DNA of 64,000 nt from Myxococcales bacterium (GTDB lineage: Bacteria > Myxococcota_A > Polyangia > Fen-1088), in assembly GCA_022184915.1 (NCBI GenBank), contig JAGTJU010000002.1, positions 744,001 through 808,000 of the forward strand. Reading direction: 5' to 3'. Below are positions 33,471-40,868 of the stretch, in pieces (the stretch's first letter is position 1; each line of letters starts with the position of its first letter). Position numbers and translations under genes: made by a program. Below the pieces are notes generated by a model. The model was given only the letters and a program-made list of their open reading frames with translations, had not been told where the DNA came from and did no database searches.

Positions 33471-34946
33471 TCAGAGCGACAAGCCACAGAACACCCGGGC
33501 TTGCCGGGGTCCGATCGAGACCGGCAGGCCCTTTTGGGCCAGCGCGAGCCCGCCGTGAACCTGCACCTCGGTGCCAAACGGGTCCGAAAAGCGGAGCTCG
33601 TCGGGCAGACCCGTCTCGGCGGCAAACCGCACGCGTCCGCGGGAGGGGTGGTCCCCGTGGTTGAGCACGATCACCGTGGGCACGTTGCCGACCCACCAGG
33701 CCCAGGCCACGAGCGCCCCGTGCCCGTCGTCTGGGGCCGTGGGCTCGACGCTCAGCGGGGAAAAGCGGCCCCGCTGCAAGGGAAGGGAGGCCGACAGCAC
33801 CAGCAGCCGCCGGTGAAAATCTGCGAGCTCTTCGTCGCGGGGCTCCGTGGGCTCGCGGATGAGCTGCACCGGCACCCGCACGCGCTTGCCTTCGAGTTGA
33901 CCGTCTTGCATCAAGCGCACACCCGGTAGGGTGGCCGCCGCAACCGCGGCCCCGCGCACGCGCGCGGCCCCGAAGGTGGCGATGGCCCTCGGTTCATCGT
34001 GGTTTTCCACAAAGCGTACGCCATGCCGAAGAAAGCTGTTTTGACCCAGAAAATGAACCCGCACGCTCTCGGCGTCGCCGTGGACGAGGCGATCGTAGAA
34101 GGTCTTGTCGTAGGCGTAGTCGAACCCGAGCTCCACCAGGCGCCCCTCGGTGCCCCAGTAAGCCTCCGCCATGAACACAAAGGTCGGGTACCGCTGCTTC
34201 ACGCGCCCGATGGCCTCTTCCCAGAACTCTGTCGCGGGCCTTGGCGTGTTGCCCAACGCCCACCCCCAGGTGCGTTCGAAGACATCGTTCAGCAACAACA
34301 TGGCCATGTCGCAGCGGACCCCCTCGGCCACCTGCGCAATTCCCATCAAGATGTCGATCAACGCCTCACGCGTGTCGGGCCGAAACACGTTGAGCTGCAC
34401 CGTATCGGCCCACGCGGCGAAGTTCGGATCCTTGCCGTGCGCCAGAATCACGCCGCGGTCCGTGCGAAAGTAGGCTTCCGGGGCGCGGACGAGGTCGTGG
34501 GTGGTGCCCCCCATGAAGCGCTCGGGATGGGTCAGGGTCCAGGGATGGTCGAGCGCCAGGTGGTTGGGAACGAAGTCGACGATGAGCGAGCGACCCATGG
34601 CGCCGAGCTGAGCGCCCAGATCGGCCAGCGCGTGGGGCGGACCCAAAGCGGGATCCAGAACGTATCCGCCGATCGCGTAGGGCGAGCCCCCCACGTCGGC
34701 CGCCGTCCAGCCCGGCAAGACCCGGTCGAACTCTGTCGTCAGACCGTGGCTGCCGAGCGCCTGTTGCCGAGAGCCCGGTGTGCGGCTCCAAACGCCCATG
34801 GCCCAAACGGTGTCGAAGCCCGCCACCGTTTCCTTGACCAGGTGGTCGGGCAGGGTCCCCAGCGTGAGCGGCCGTCCGTGACGGGCCGAGAGGCGACGAA
34901 GCCACAGTCGGGCGTTCAGCTCGATGAGCAGCGGGTGGCGGCGCAT
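33471..34946 (-). CDS. Alpha-amylase family (GH13) hydrolase
   Basis: A 491-residue cytosolic GH13-type enzyme acting on alpha-glucans or related sugars. The four conserved regions are visible: VDFVPNHL (I), VRCDMAML with nucleophile D213 (II), FMAEAY with acid/base E261 (III) and FVENHDEPR with D317 (IV). All three catalytic acids are present. The N-terminus (PLLIELNARLWLRRLS) and early FDTVWAMGVW are like uncharacterised GH13 proteins that lack the secreted-amylase signal. A beta-sandwich C-domain follows residue about 390. The substrate cannot be given; placement next to divergent zwf suggests intracellular glucan or trehalose breakdown feeding hexose phosphate. ATG 34946 is 9 bases after a TAGAGT box. 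Confidence 0.88.
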   Translation of the reverse strand: MRRHPLLIELNARLWLRRLSARHGRPLTLGTLPDHLVKETVAGFDTVWAMGVWSRTPGSRQQALGSHGLTTEFDRVLPGWTAADVGGSPYAIGGYVLDPALGPPHALADLGAQLGAMGRSLIVDFVPNHLALDHPWTLTHPERFMGGTTHDLVRAPEAYFRTDRGVILAHGKDPNFAAWADTVQLNVFRPDTREALIDILMGIAQVAEGVRCDMAMLLLNDVFERTWGWALGNTPRPATEFWEEAIGRVKQRYPTFVFMAEAYWGTEGRLVELGFDYAYDKTFYDRLVHGDAESVRVHFLGQNSFLRHGVRFVENHDEPRAIATFGAARVRGAAVAAATLPGVRLMQDGQLEGKRVRVPVQLIREPTEPRDEELADFHRRLLVLSASLPLQRGRFSPLSVEPTAPDDGHGALVAWAWWVGNVPTVIVLNHGDHPSRGRVRFAAETGLPDELRFSDPFGTEVQVHGGLALAQKGLPVSIGPRQARVFCGLSL

Positions 34947-34955
34947 GGGCCGCGC

Positions 34956-34961
34956 ACTCTA
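34956..34961 (-). promoter_or_regulatory. -10-like TAGAGT box
   Basis: TAGAGT on the minus strand ends 9 bases before the GH13 gene's ATG, in the 116-base divergent region shared with zwf. No ribosome binding site is visible. Confidence 0.4.
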
Positions 34962-35026
34962 GCGTGGCCCGTGGCGTTCGGTAAGGGCGCCGGGCGCCCC
35001 GAACGACCGGAAAGCCAAGCGGGGGT

Positions 35027-35055
35027 TTGCCGCCTGCGACATGGCTCCGTAGACT
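35027..35055 (+). promoter_or_regulatory. Promoter TTGCCG-N17-TAGACT for zwf
   Basis: A -35-like TTGCCG, exactly 17 bases, then TAGACT, which ends 7 bases before the zwf ATG. Both hexamers match 4 of 6 consensus bases. The start codon would be the first or nearly the first transcribed triplet. This is the best-spaced example of the window's TAnnnT pattern. Confidence 0.5.
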
Positions 35056-35062
35056 GCGCCGC

Positions 35063-36598
35063 ATGCCGGTCAAAGACAGTTGTGCGATCGTGATCTTCGG
35101 AGCCTCGGGCGACCTGACGAAGCGCAAGCTCGTGCCGGCCCTGTTCGAGCTTCATTGCCAGGGGCTCCTGCCCGAGGGGTTCGCCGTGCTGGGCGTAGGC
35201 CGCACCGCCTACTCCGACGAGGCGTTTCGAGAGGCGCAGCGCGAGGCGTTGGAGGCCTTCAGCAAAACCGTGGACGCCACACCCGAGCAGCGCGAGCAGT
35301 TCATCAACAAGCTCTTCTACGAAAGCATCGACACCAGCCGCCGCGAAGATTACGCCGCCATCCGCAGGCGGCTCACGGAGCTCGACAAGAGCCAGGGCAC
35401 GAGCGGCAACTATCTCTTTTACCTGTCGACCCCCCCGGCGCTGGCGGCCCCCATCGTGAGCGGCCTGGGGGCCGAGCACCTTCAGATCCCGGCGCACGAA
35501 GGCTGCTGGCGGCGTCTCATCGTGGAAAAGCCCTTCGGCATCGACCTCAAGAGCGCCACGGACCTGAACCACATGCTTCAGGCGGTGTTCAAGGAAGACC
35601 AGATCTTCCGGATCGACCACTACCTCGGCAAAGAGACCGTGCAGAACCTGCTGGTGTTCCGCTTCGCGAACGGCATCTTCGAGCCCTTGTGGAACCGCAA
35701 CTACGTCGACTATGTCGAGATCACAGCGGCGGAAAACATCGGCGTGGAAGATCGCGGGGGCTACTACGAAGGCAGCGGTGCCCTGCGGGACATGGTGCAG
35801 AATCACATGTTGCAGGTGGTGGGCATGACGGCGATGGAGGCGCCGTCGTCTTTCGACGCACGCGCCGTGCGGAACGAAACGCTCAAGGTGTTTCAGTCCC
35901 TGCGCCCCATCACGCCCGAAAACGTTCAGCACCACACGATCCGCGGCCAATACATCGCCTCGAAAATTCGCGGGCGTGACGTGTCTGGTTACCGACAGGA
36001 AAAAGGCGTCGACGCCGAATCGCGCACCGAGACCTACGCGGCCGTGCGGTTTCACATCGACAACTGGCGCTGGGGTGGCGTGCCGTTCGTGGTGCGAACC
36101 GGAAAGCGCTTGCCCACGCGGGTCTCGGAGGTGGTGGTTCATTTCAAGCCCACGCCGCATCGGATCTTCGGTTCCCTCGGCACAGGGGAGAACATCACGA
36201 ACTCGCTCATCATCCGCATCCAGCCGGATGAGGGCGTGGTCCTCAAATTCGGCCTGAAACGTCCCGGGGCGGGCTTCGAGGCGCGCAGCGTGGCCATGGA
36301 TTTTCACTACTCGGACCTCAGTGACGTGCGGTTGCCCGATGCCTACGAGCGGCTCCTGCTCGACTGCCTGCACGGCGACGCCACCTTGTTCACGCGGGGC
36401 GACGCCGTGGAAGCCTGCTGGGCCTTCGTCGACCCGATCCTGGAGGGCTGGCGCAGCAACCCCGAATCCAAGATCTACGGCTACCCCGGCGGCACGTGGG
36501 GCCCACCCGAGGCCGACCGCCTGCTGGGCGCGGATGGCCGCACCTGGCGTCAGCCCTGCAAAAACCTTTCGGAGAACACCGACTACTGCGAACTGTAG
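35063..36598 (+). CDS. zwf: Glucose-6-phosphate 1-dehydrogenase
   Basis: A 511-residue enzyme that oxidises glucose 6-phosphate to 6-phosphogluconolactone with NADP+, the entry to the pentose phosphate pathway. The nucleotide-binding motif FGASGDLTKRKL is at residues 12-23. The substrate and catalytic motif RIDHYLGKE has H186 and K190. The C-terminal WRWGGVPFVVRTGKRLP block and the GDATLFTRGDAVE region are intact. Length agrees with the family. ATG 35063 follows a well-spaced promoter with almost no leader and no ribosome binding site. It is transcribed away from a GH13 gene. No pgl or gnd is adjacent in the window. Confidence 0.97.
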   Translation: MPVKDSCAIVIFGASGDLTKRKLVPALFELHCQGLLPEGFAVLGVGRTAYSDEAFREAQREALEAFSKTVDATPEQREQFINKLFYESIDTSRREDYAAIRRRLTELDKSQGTSGNYLFYLSTPPALAAPIVSGLGAEHLQIPAHEGCWRRLIVEKPFGIDLKSATDLNHMLQAVFKEDQIFRIDHYLGKETVQNLLVFRFANGIFEPLWNRNYVDYVEITAAENIGVEDRGGYYEGSGALRDMVQNHMLQVVGMTAMEAPSSFDARAVRNETLKVFQSLRPITPENVQHHTIRGQYIASKIRGRDVSGYRQEKGVDAESRTETYAAVRFHIDNWRWGGVPFVVRTGKRLPTRVSEVVVHFKPTPHRIFGSLGTGENITNSLIIRIQPDEGVVLKFGLKRPGAGFEARSVAMDFHYSDLSDVRLPDAYERLLLDCLHGDATLFTRGDAVEACWAFVDPILEGWRSNPESKIYGYPGGTWGPPEADRLLGADGRTWRQPCKNLSENTDYCEL

Positions 36599-36624
36599 GG
36601 TCTTGTGTGCGGGCCTTCCGAGCG

Positions 36625-36650
36625 AATTTATGCGTCTAATTTATGCGTCT
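36625..36650 (+). repeat. Perfect 13-base tandem repeat
   Basis: AATTTATGCGTCT occurs twice head to tail in the 153-base region between zwf and the repeat-peptide gene. It is much AT-richer than its surroundings. It could be a pair of direct-repeat operator half-sites or a remnant duplication. Confidence 0.85.
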
Positions 36651-36651
36651 T

Positions 36652-36663
36652 CGGGGGCCCCCG
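36652..36663. other. GC palindrome next to the tandem repeat
   Basis: CGGGGGCCCCCG is a perfect 12-base palindrome starting two bases after the tandem repeat. It has no loop, so it is more like a protein-binding site than a terminator. Confidence 0.4.
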
Positions 36664-36718
36664 GGCATCAAAGGTGAACGCAACGGGTGGTCTCGGCCCA
36701 CGCCGCCCGTGTCCATGG

Positions 36719-36724
36719 CATAGT
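36719..36724 (+). promoter_or_regulatory. Weak extended -10 candidate for the repeat peptide
   Basis: TGG followed by CATAGT resembles an extended -10 element and would give a leader of about 20 bases containing the AAGGAG ribosome binding site. No -35 was found. Confidence 0.25.
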
Positions 36725-36751
36725 GGGAATCACATCGACGAAGGAGACCGC

Positions 36752-36994
36752 ATGAAGACGATTCGCGTAGTGGGAGCCCTCATGGCGTTGCTTTCCGGTC
36801 CGGCCCTGCTCGGCACCGCCTCGGCCGCCGCCTGTGACGGAAAAGAAGGGAAAAAGTCGGTCGTGGGCTCGTTGGCGTGCGACGGCAAAGAGGGCAAAAA
36901 GTCGCTCTCGTTGGCGTGCGACGGCAAAGAGGGCAAAAAGTCGCTCTCGTTGGCGTGCGACGGTAAAGAGGGCAAAAAGTCCGTTCTCTCGTAA
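36752..36994 (+). CDS. Exported Cys-Lys repeat peptide, unknown family
   Basis: I do not recognise this 80-residue protein. It has a classical signal peptide (MKTIRVVGALMALLSGPALL, then GTASAAA). The whole predicted mature part is four copies of ACDGKEGKKS, separated by short Ser/Leu/Val spacers. Each copy has one Cys, one Asp, one Glu and three Lys, so the mature peptide would be about 50 residues, basic, and have four evenly spaced cysteines. It is preceded by AAGGAG at a good distance, unlike many genes around it. Cleavage at an Ala-x-Ala site is likely; the first Cys directly after Ala could instead be lipidated. Possible roles are a metal binder, secreted cationic peptide or surface peptide, all speculative. 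No modification or transport genes are adjacent. Confidence 0.75.
   Translation: MKTIRVVGALMALLSGPALLGTASAAACDGKEGKKSVVGSLACDGKEGKKSLSLACDGKEGKKSLSLACDGKEGKKSVLS
36830..36991 (+). repeat. 39-base tandem repeats encoding the Cys-Lys peptide
   Basis: Units lie at 36830-36871 (diverged, 42 bases), 36872-36910 and 36911-36949 (identical, 39 bases each) and 36950-36991 (42 bases, few changes). The central pair is identical at the DNA level, including third positions, which points to recent duplication or gene conversion. Unit length is a multiple of three, so copy number can change without frameshift. Confidence 0.92.
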
Positions 36995-37033
36995 AGGGGG
37001 GGGACGAACGCGCCCGGGCGGTGTCCCGTGCGA

Positions 37034-37058
37034 GGCGGAGGACCTCCGGGCCTCCGCC
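37034..37058 (+). terminator. GC hairpin after the repeat-peptide gene
   Basis: GGCGGAGG pairs with CCTCCGCC around a 9-base loop, 40 bases after the peptide stop. There is no T-tract, so terminator function is a guess. Confidence 0.35.
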
Positions 37059-37112
37059 GGGATGCGGCGAGAGCTTGTAAACTCTCCCGTGGTGCACAGG
37101 TGGCCGACTTCG

Positions 37113-37118
37113 TTTAAT
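37113..37118 (+). promoter_or_regulatory. -10-like TTTAAT box
   Basis: TTTAAT ends 9 bases before ATG 37128. The stretch from here to the ATG closely resembles the zwf start region (both end CTGCG, one base, CGC before ATG), hinting at a shared promoter type. Confidence 0.35.
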
Positions 37119-37127
37119 CTGCGGCGC

Positions 37128-38009
37128 ATGACGCACCGGCCTTCGTGTTCGTGGGTTCGTTTCTGGGTGATGGGTGGAACGCTCGTCGTCGGCGCATGTG
37201 ACGACGAGAGTTCTCGGGTTTTTCGAGAGGACGGTTCGGCGGCCTCAGGAGACGCCTTCCTGGTTCCTTTGGACGCCCCGGGCGCTTCCGACGCAGAAGA
37301 TCGCGACGCTCCCGAGGAAACGCCGAGCCTTCCCGACGCCGGAAGCTTCGATGCGGGTGGGGAGGGCGGCTTCGAGGCTGGGGTGCTTAACCTCGAGCAG
37401 GGGTGGATGCTGCACAACTGGCGGCTCACCGACGACAACACGGGCCTGGCGAGGTACCAGTTCGAGAACGATGGCCTGGTCGCGATCCAAACGGCTAACC
37501 CCGACCCTTCGGCTTACGTCAATCTGCAGACCTACGCGAGCGTGGTCATTCGGGGCACGTTCAGCATCCAGACCACGAGCGACGACGACCTCGTGGGTTT
37601 CGTGTTTGGTTGGCAGGATCCCGAGCGGTTTTACTTGTTCGATTGGAAACAAGCGACCCAGGTTTACAACCCGTGCGGTTCTGCCCAGGTCGGGGCCTCT
37701 TTGAAGCTGTTTGCGGGCAACGGGGCGCCCGACAAGTGTGAAGACTTCTGGAACTCGTCCGGGAGCCCGCGGGCGACGGTGCTGGTGAACCGCAGCGAAA
37801 ATCCCGCAGGCTGGAAGGACAACGGAACCTATCAGTTCACGCTGACCTGGAAGCCTGGCGACATTCGCATCGAAGTGCGCGAGGGGGAGAACGTGGTGGT
37901 GAGCCTCGTCTCGAACGACGCGACCTTCACCTCGGGCAAGTTTGGCTTCTACAACTACTCCCAGCAGGCCGTGCGCTACGAGGGCTTCGAGGTTCAGCCG
38001 GCGCCCTGA
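37128..38009 (+). CDS. Lipoprotein with thrombospondin C-terminal-like domain
   Basis: A 293-residue lipoprotein; the signal ends TLVVGAC (Cys24). An acidic Ala/Asp/Pro-rich linker (to about residue 85) separates it from a beta-sandwich domain. The segment DDLVGFVFGWQDPERFYLFDWKQ is typical of the thrombospondin type-3 C-terminal (TSPC) lectin-like domain, and FGFYNYSQQAVRYEGFEV is its usual closing strand. Such domains mediate Ca-dependent adhesion and matrix binding. ATG 37128 gives a proper signal peptide; an in-frame ATG 22 codons upstream does not. Its last 16 bases overlap the 3' end of the convergent DUF1275 gene. Confidence 0.8.
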   Translation: MTHRPSCSWVRFWVMGGTLVVGACDDESSRVFREDGSAASGDAFLVPLDAPGASDAEDRDAPEETPSLPDAGSFDAGGEGGFEAGVLNLEQGWMLHNWRLTDDNTGLARYQFENDGLVAIQTANPDPSAYVNLQTYASVVIRGTFSIQTTSDDDLVGFVFGWQDPERFYLFDWKQATQVYNPCGSAQVGASLKLFAGNGAPDKCEDFWNSSGSPRATVLVNRSENPAGWKDNGTYQFTLTWKPGDIRIEVREGENVVVSLVSNDATFTSGKFGFYNYSQQAVRYEGFEVQPAP

Positions 38010-38788
38010 GTCTCTTCGGGTACGGGCGGCTGTCGGCGGGCTCGAAAGCCAATCGACCGGTCGAACGAGACCAGCAGCACCAGCACGATGATGGGCAGGA
38101 GCATCGACGCGTAGCCGTAGCGGAGGTACCCGATGGGGCCCACCACGGCGCCCGCGAGAAACGACACGAAAATGGCTGTATGCAAGCGCAACATGTTGAG
38201 CTCGGGAACATGGCGGTATTGCAGCAGGGTGTGCCAAAGGCCCCGGGAGCCAGGTGCGCGCCGTGCGCTCCACGCCCATCGCAGGGCTCGCACGGTTTCG
38301 ATGCCCATGTCCGTCACGATGCCGGTCAGATGCGTGGTGCGGACCACCGCGCCCGAAAGGTTGGTGACCATCGCGTTTTGCATGCCCATGGCGGCGCAGA
38401 GCAGGGCTGTCGTGACCAGGGTCAAAAAGGGCAAACCTTTGGGCTCGGCGAGCCCCAGTCCCGTGACTGCCAAAAGCGTGAGCACCTCGCCTTCGAGCGT
38501 TCCGGAATAGGGGCTCTTGTCGCGGACCCGGGCGCGCTCGGCCAGGGCCGCTGCGAATACGGCGCCCAGGAAAAAGCTGAGGACCAGGACGAGGGCAGCC
38601 AAGGCGCCCTCGCGGTTCCCCTGGGCCAGGTCGTCGCCCACGCGCGCGACACTGCCCGTCACGTGGGAGGTGTAGGAGCCCACGATGAAAAACCCGCTGG
38701 CGTTGACCGTGCCTGCCACGAAGGGCAAGACGTGTGCCAGCACCTTCGATTCGAGCGCTTTGCGGTTCTTGCGGAAATAGCGGCGCAC
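37994..38788 (-). CDS. DUF1275 (YoaK-type) membrane protein
   Basis: A 264-residue inner-membrane protein with six or seven hydrophobic helices. The signature VNASGFFIVGSYTSHVTGSVARVGDDLA in the first helices and GMQNAMVTNLSGAVVRTTHLTGIVTD in the middle are characteristic of DUF1275/YoaK. The family has no settled function; a transporter-like role is assumed. GTG 38788 is chosen over TTG 38827 because a TAATCT box ends 10 bases upstream of it and the frame before it shows no feature. Its 3' end overlaps the convergent TSPC lipoprotein gene by 16 bases. Confidence 0.88.
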   Translation of the reverse strand: MRRYFRKNRKALESKVLAHVLPFVAGTVNASGFFIVGSYTSHVTGSVARVGDDLAQGNREGALAALVLVLSFFLGAVFAAALAERARVRDKSPYSGTLEGEVLTLLAVTGLGLAEPKGLPFLTLVTTALLCAAMGMQNAMVTNLSGAVVRTTHLTGIVTDMGIETVRALRWAWSARRAPGSRGLWHTLLQYRHVPELNMLRLHTAIFVSFLAGAVVGPIGYLRYGYASMLLPIIVLVLLVSFDRSIGFRARRQPPVPEETQGAG

Positions 38789-38798
38789 GGACCACGGA

Positions 38799-38804
38799 AG
38801 ATTA
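38799..38804 (-). promoter_or_regulatory. -10-like TAATCT box
   Basis: TAATCT on the minus strand ends 10 bases before the GTG start chosen for the DUF1275 gene and supports that start. Confidence 0.35.
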
Positions 38805-38848
38805 ACCGGGTTCGAGCGCCGGCCCAAGAGAGGGCACGGACTCTCGCT

Positions 38849-38863
38849 GCGTCAGTGTGACGC
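38849..38863 (-). terminator. Small hairpin after the Gly-rich lipoprotein gene
   Basis: GCGTCA, a 3-base loop and TGACGC lie just downstream of the stop at 38870. The stem is only 6 bp and no T-tract follows; it could equally be an operator for the DUF1275 gene. Confidence 0.3.
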
Positions 38864-38869
38864 TTGGGG

Positions 38870-40735
38870 CTAACGGACGAGTGAAAAGACGTTGTCCGCA
38901 GCGCCTGCCAGCGGTGTGATTTCGTATCCGGGTCCTGCGCTCGAACCGTTGACCGGAAACGTTCCGTTTTGCTTGCAGACATGCCCATTCAGGGTCGAGT
39001 CGTAGCTATACGTGAAGTAAGTGGTCACCGCTTTCGAGGTAGCCTTCGCACGCTGGAACACGGTCACGTCGAGGCCACAGTCGTGGCCGACGTAGTGGGC
39101 GAACGCGCCCTCGTTGGCGGTCTTCTTCGTGACCTGAAGCCGCTGGGTGCATTCGCTGTCGGTGTAGCGAGACAGGAACTGAGCGTCGGGAGTCTCGGTC
39201 AGGCAGTGAAACTTGTCGTCGGAGCCGAGCGCCATCCAGCACGGGACTTTCGCGTCCTGGTCCTGGAACCCGAGGTGCCATCGGTAGCTGGAAGAAACGG
39301 CCACGTAGCGATGCTCGATCGTGCCTTTCGTTGCGACCTTGATGTCGGCCCTTGGCAGGTCGACGAGAGCGAGTGGGGGGAAGGACGTTGGAGCGAAGCG
39401 TCGGCCTGAACGAGCAAAGCAGCGCTGCGTGCCGTCGTTTCCGCGCACGGACACGTAGAGGACGGTGTTTGTCGTTTGGCCGGGGACGCGTTCGTAAATC
39501 TGGTAAGCGGTTGCTGCCGTCGAGGTGGGAACGAACAGGTGCTGCGCGTCGCCCAACAGCACGGCAGTCTCCGAGGGTTGCTTGCACTTGTCGTCGAGGA
39601 AAAAGGGGCCAGGCGCTCGCACGACGGGAAGGCAATGTGCCTCGGCGTCGCTCGACTCCCGCCAATCGCAGGGGGTGTCTCCGATCGCCGCCGGGAAGTA
39701 CCAGCCCTCGACTGCTTCGGACCCGTCTTCACCAACTGTCTTGGCCACCTTGAGGTTGACCCGTACCGCTTCGTTCGTCCTCTCGCCCTTCACGAAGTCA
39801 GAAGGGGGACGTTTAGCCCCTCGCGGATAGACGAAGACCTGCTTGTTTGTAATGGTTTCGGCCTCGCACGAGGCCCCATCGCGTTGCAACCGATAATTTT
39901 GCCCTTTCGAAAGAGGGATTCCCAAGTCGAAGACGGGTGCGGGCGCGGCGAAGGCGACCTCGGTGGGCGAGGGTGAGAGCAACGGCTGGCTGTCGACCCA
40001 CCACGTAATCAGCTTGGCCGTGGGGCAGTATGCGCGCGTGCCGAACGCCACGGGTTGCTGGCAGCCCGCGTCTGCGAAAGCTTCACCGAGGGCCGAGGCT
40101 TGCGCGTTCTCGGGCAGGCAGCGCCAGGATCCATCTTCGGCGGTTCGAAAGGTGCAGTACGTGGAAAGCTTGGTGTCGAACAGCGGCAGCGGGTTGCTTC
40201 CGCCGTAGGAACGATAGTTCGGGTCGATGAGGCCCCCCCGGATGGTCGCGAGCGGCGCCTTGATGTCTCCCCCAGTCACGAAGCTTGCTTGGAGTCGGGT
40301 ACCCCCGTCGTAAAGCCAGCGTACCGACGCCGTCCCCGAAGTCCCGCCGGCGGGGCTCGCTCCGCCCTGGTTCAAGGAACCTCCCGTTCCCCCGGTGGCG
40401 GCCATGGCTCCTCCGGCGCCCGGGGGCATCGCTCCTCCGGAGCCTTCTGTGCGGCCTCCTGCGCCTCCAGGGCCTTCCAGGCCGCCGTTCCCTCCGCTCG
40501 CGGCTGGCGAGCCCGCCGCTCCCCCGAGGCTGCCTCCGATGCCCGAGCTTCCCGCTTCACCGCCCCCACCAGCGCTTCCGTCCGGCCCGGAAGGCTCCGT
40601 TCCGTCGTCCGCCCGATCCGCGCTCGAGCCGCACGCCGTCAGAGTGAGCCCCAGGAGGCCAAGCGCCGTGAGGGCGCATTTCAACCCCGCGTTCGCGCGG
40701 CCCTGCTTGCCGTACCGGTCCGTAATCCTGCTCAT
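38870..40735 (-). CDS. Large lipoprotein with Gly-rich stalk
   Basis: A 621-residue lipoprotein with a signal ending LGLTLTAC (Cys34). A stalk of about 100 residues rich in Gly, Ala and Ser follows (GGAGSPAASGGNGG-type repeats), typical of myxobacterial surface proteins. The distal 480 residues carry three or more similar modules, each with Cys-containing strands and a W or H near the second Cys (for example CTFRTAEDGSWRCLPE, CDWRESSDAEAHCLPV and CWMALGSDDKFHCLTE). I do not recognise the module; disulfide-bonded repeats are likely. A TATCCT box lies 13 bases before ATG 40735, and there is no ribosome binding site. The 133-base gap upstream shows no other feature. Confidence 0.75.
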   Translation of the reverse strand: MSRITDRYGKQGRANAGLKCALTALGLLGLTLTACGSSADRADDGTEPSGPDGSAGGGGEAGSSGIGGSLGGAAGSPAASGGNGGLEGPGGAGGRTEGSGGAMPPGAGGAMAATGGTGGSLNQGGASPAGGTSGTASVRWLYDGGTRLQASFVTGGDIKAPLATIRGGLIDPNYRSYGGSNPLPLFDTKLSTYCTFRTAEDGSWRCLPENAQASALGEAFADAGCQQPVAFGTRAYCPTAKLITWWVDSQPLLSPSPTEVAFAAPAPVFDLGIPLSKGQNYRLQRDGASCEAETITNKQVFVYPRGAKRPPSDFVKGERTNEAVRVNLKVAKTVGEDGSEAVEGWYFPAAIGDTPCDWRESSDAEAHCLPVVRAPGPFFLDDKCKQPSETAVLLGDAQHLFVPTSTAATAYQIYERVPGQTTNTVLYVSVRGNDGTQRCFARSGRRFAPTSFPPLALVDLPRADIKVATKGTIEHRYVAVSSSYRWHLGFQDQDAKVPCWMALGSDDKFHCLTETPDAQFLSRYTDSECTQRLQVTKKTANEGAFAHYVGHDCGLDVTVFQRAKATSKAVTTYFTYSYDSTLNGHVCKQNGTFPVNGSSAGPGYEITPLAGAADNVFSLVR

Positions 40736-40868
40736 TTTTGAGTCCACTAGGATAGTGTCCCGGGAAGGCGAAAAGTTACACCGCAATCTGCGAATGATTG
40801 CGTGGGCCACAGCGAGGCGCGCCCGCCTTGCTGCGTCGGTGGGCGAAGGGTATCGAAACCCGCGGGCT

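Noticed and set aside
36830-36991. CRISPR array
   Set aside because: Tandem units have no unique spacers and lie in a coding frame with a signal peptide.
36752-36994. RiPP precursor with maturation cassette
   Set aside because: No radical SAM, lanthipeptide, YcaO or peptidase-transporter gene is nearby, and the signal peptide suggests simple Sec export.
36834-37127. Frame upstream of the TSPC lipoprotein running through the repeat-peptide gene
   Set aside because: It is a +1 shadow of the peptide repeats; a proper lipoprotein signal begins at 37128.
36668-37441. Minus-strand frames with Lys/Asn/Leu repeats opposite the peptide gene
   Set aside because: Repeats there only reflect the DNA repeats of the real gene; no signal peptide or start context.
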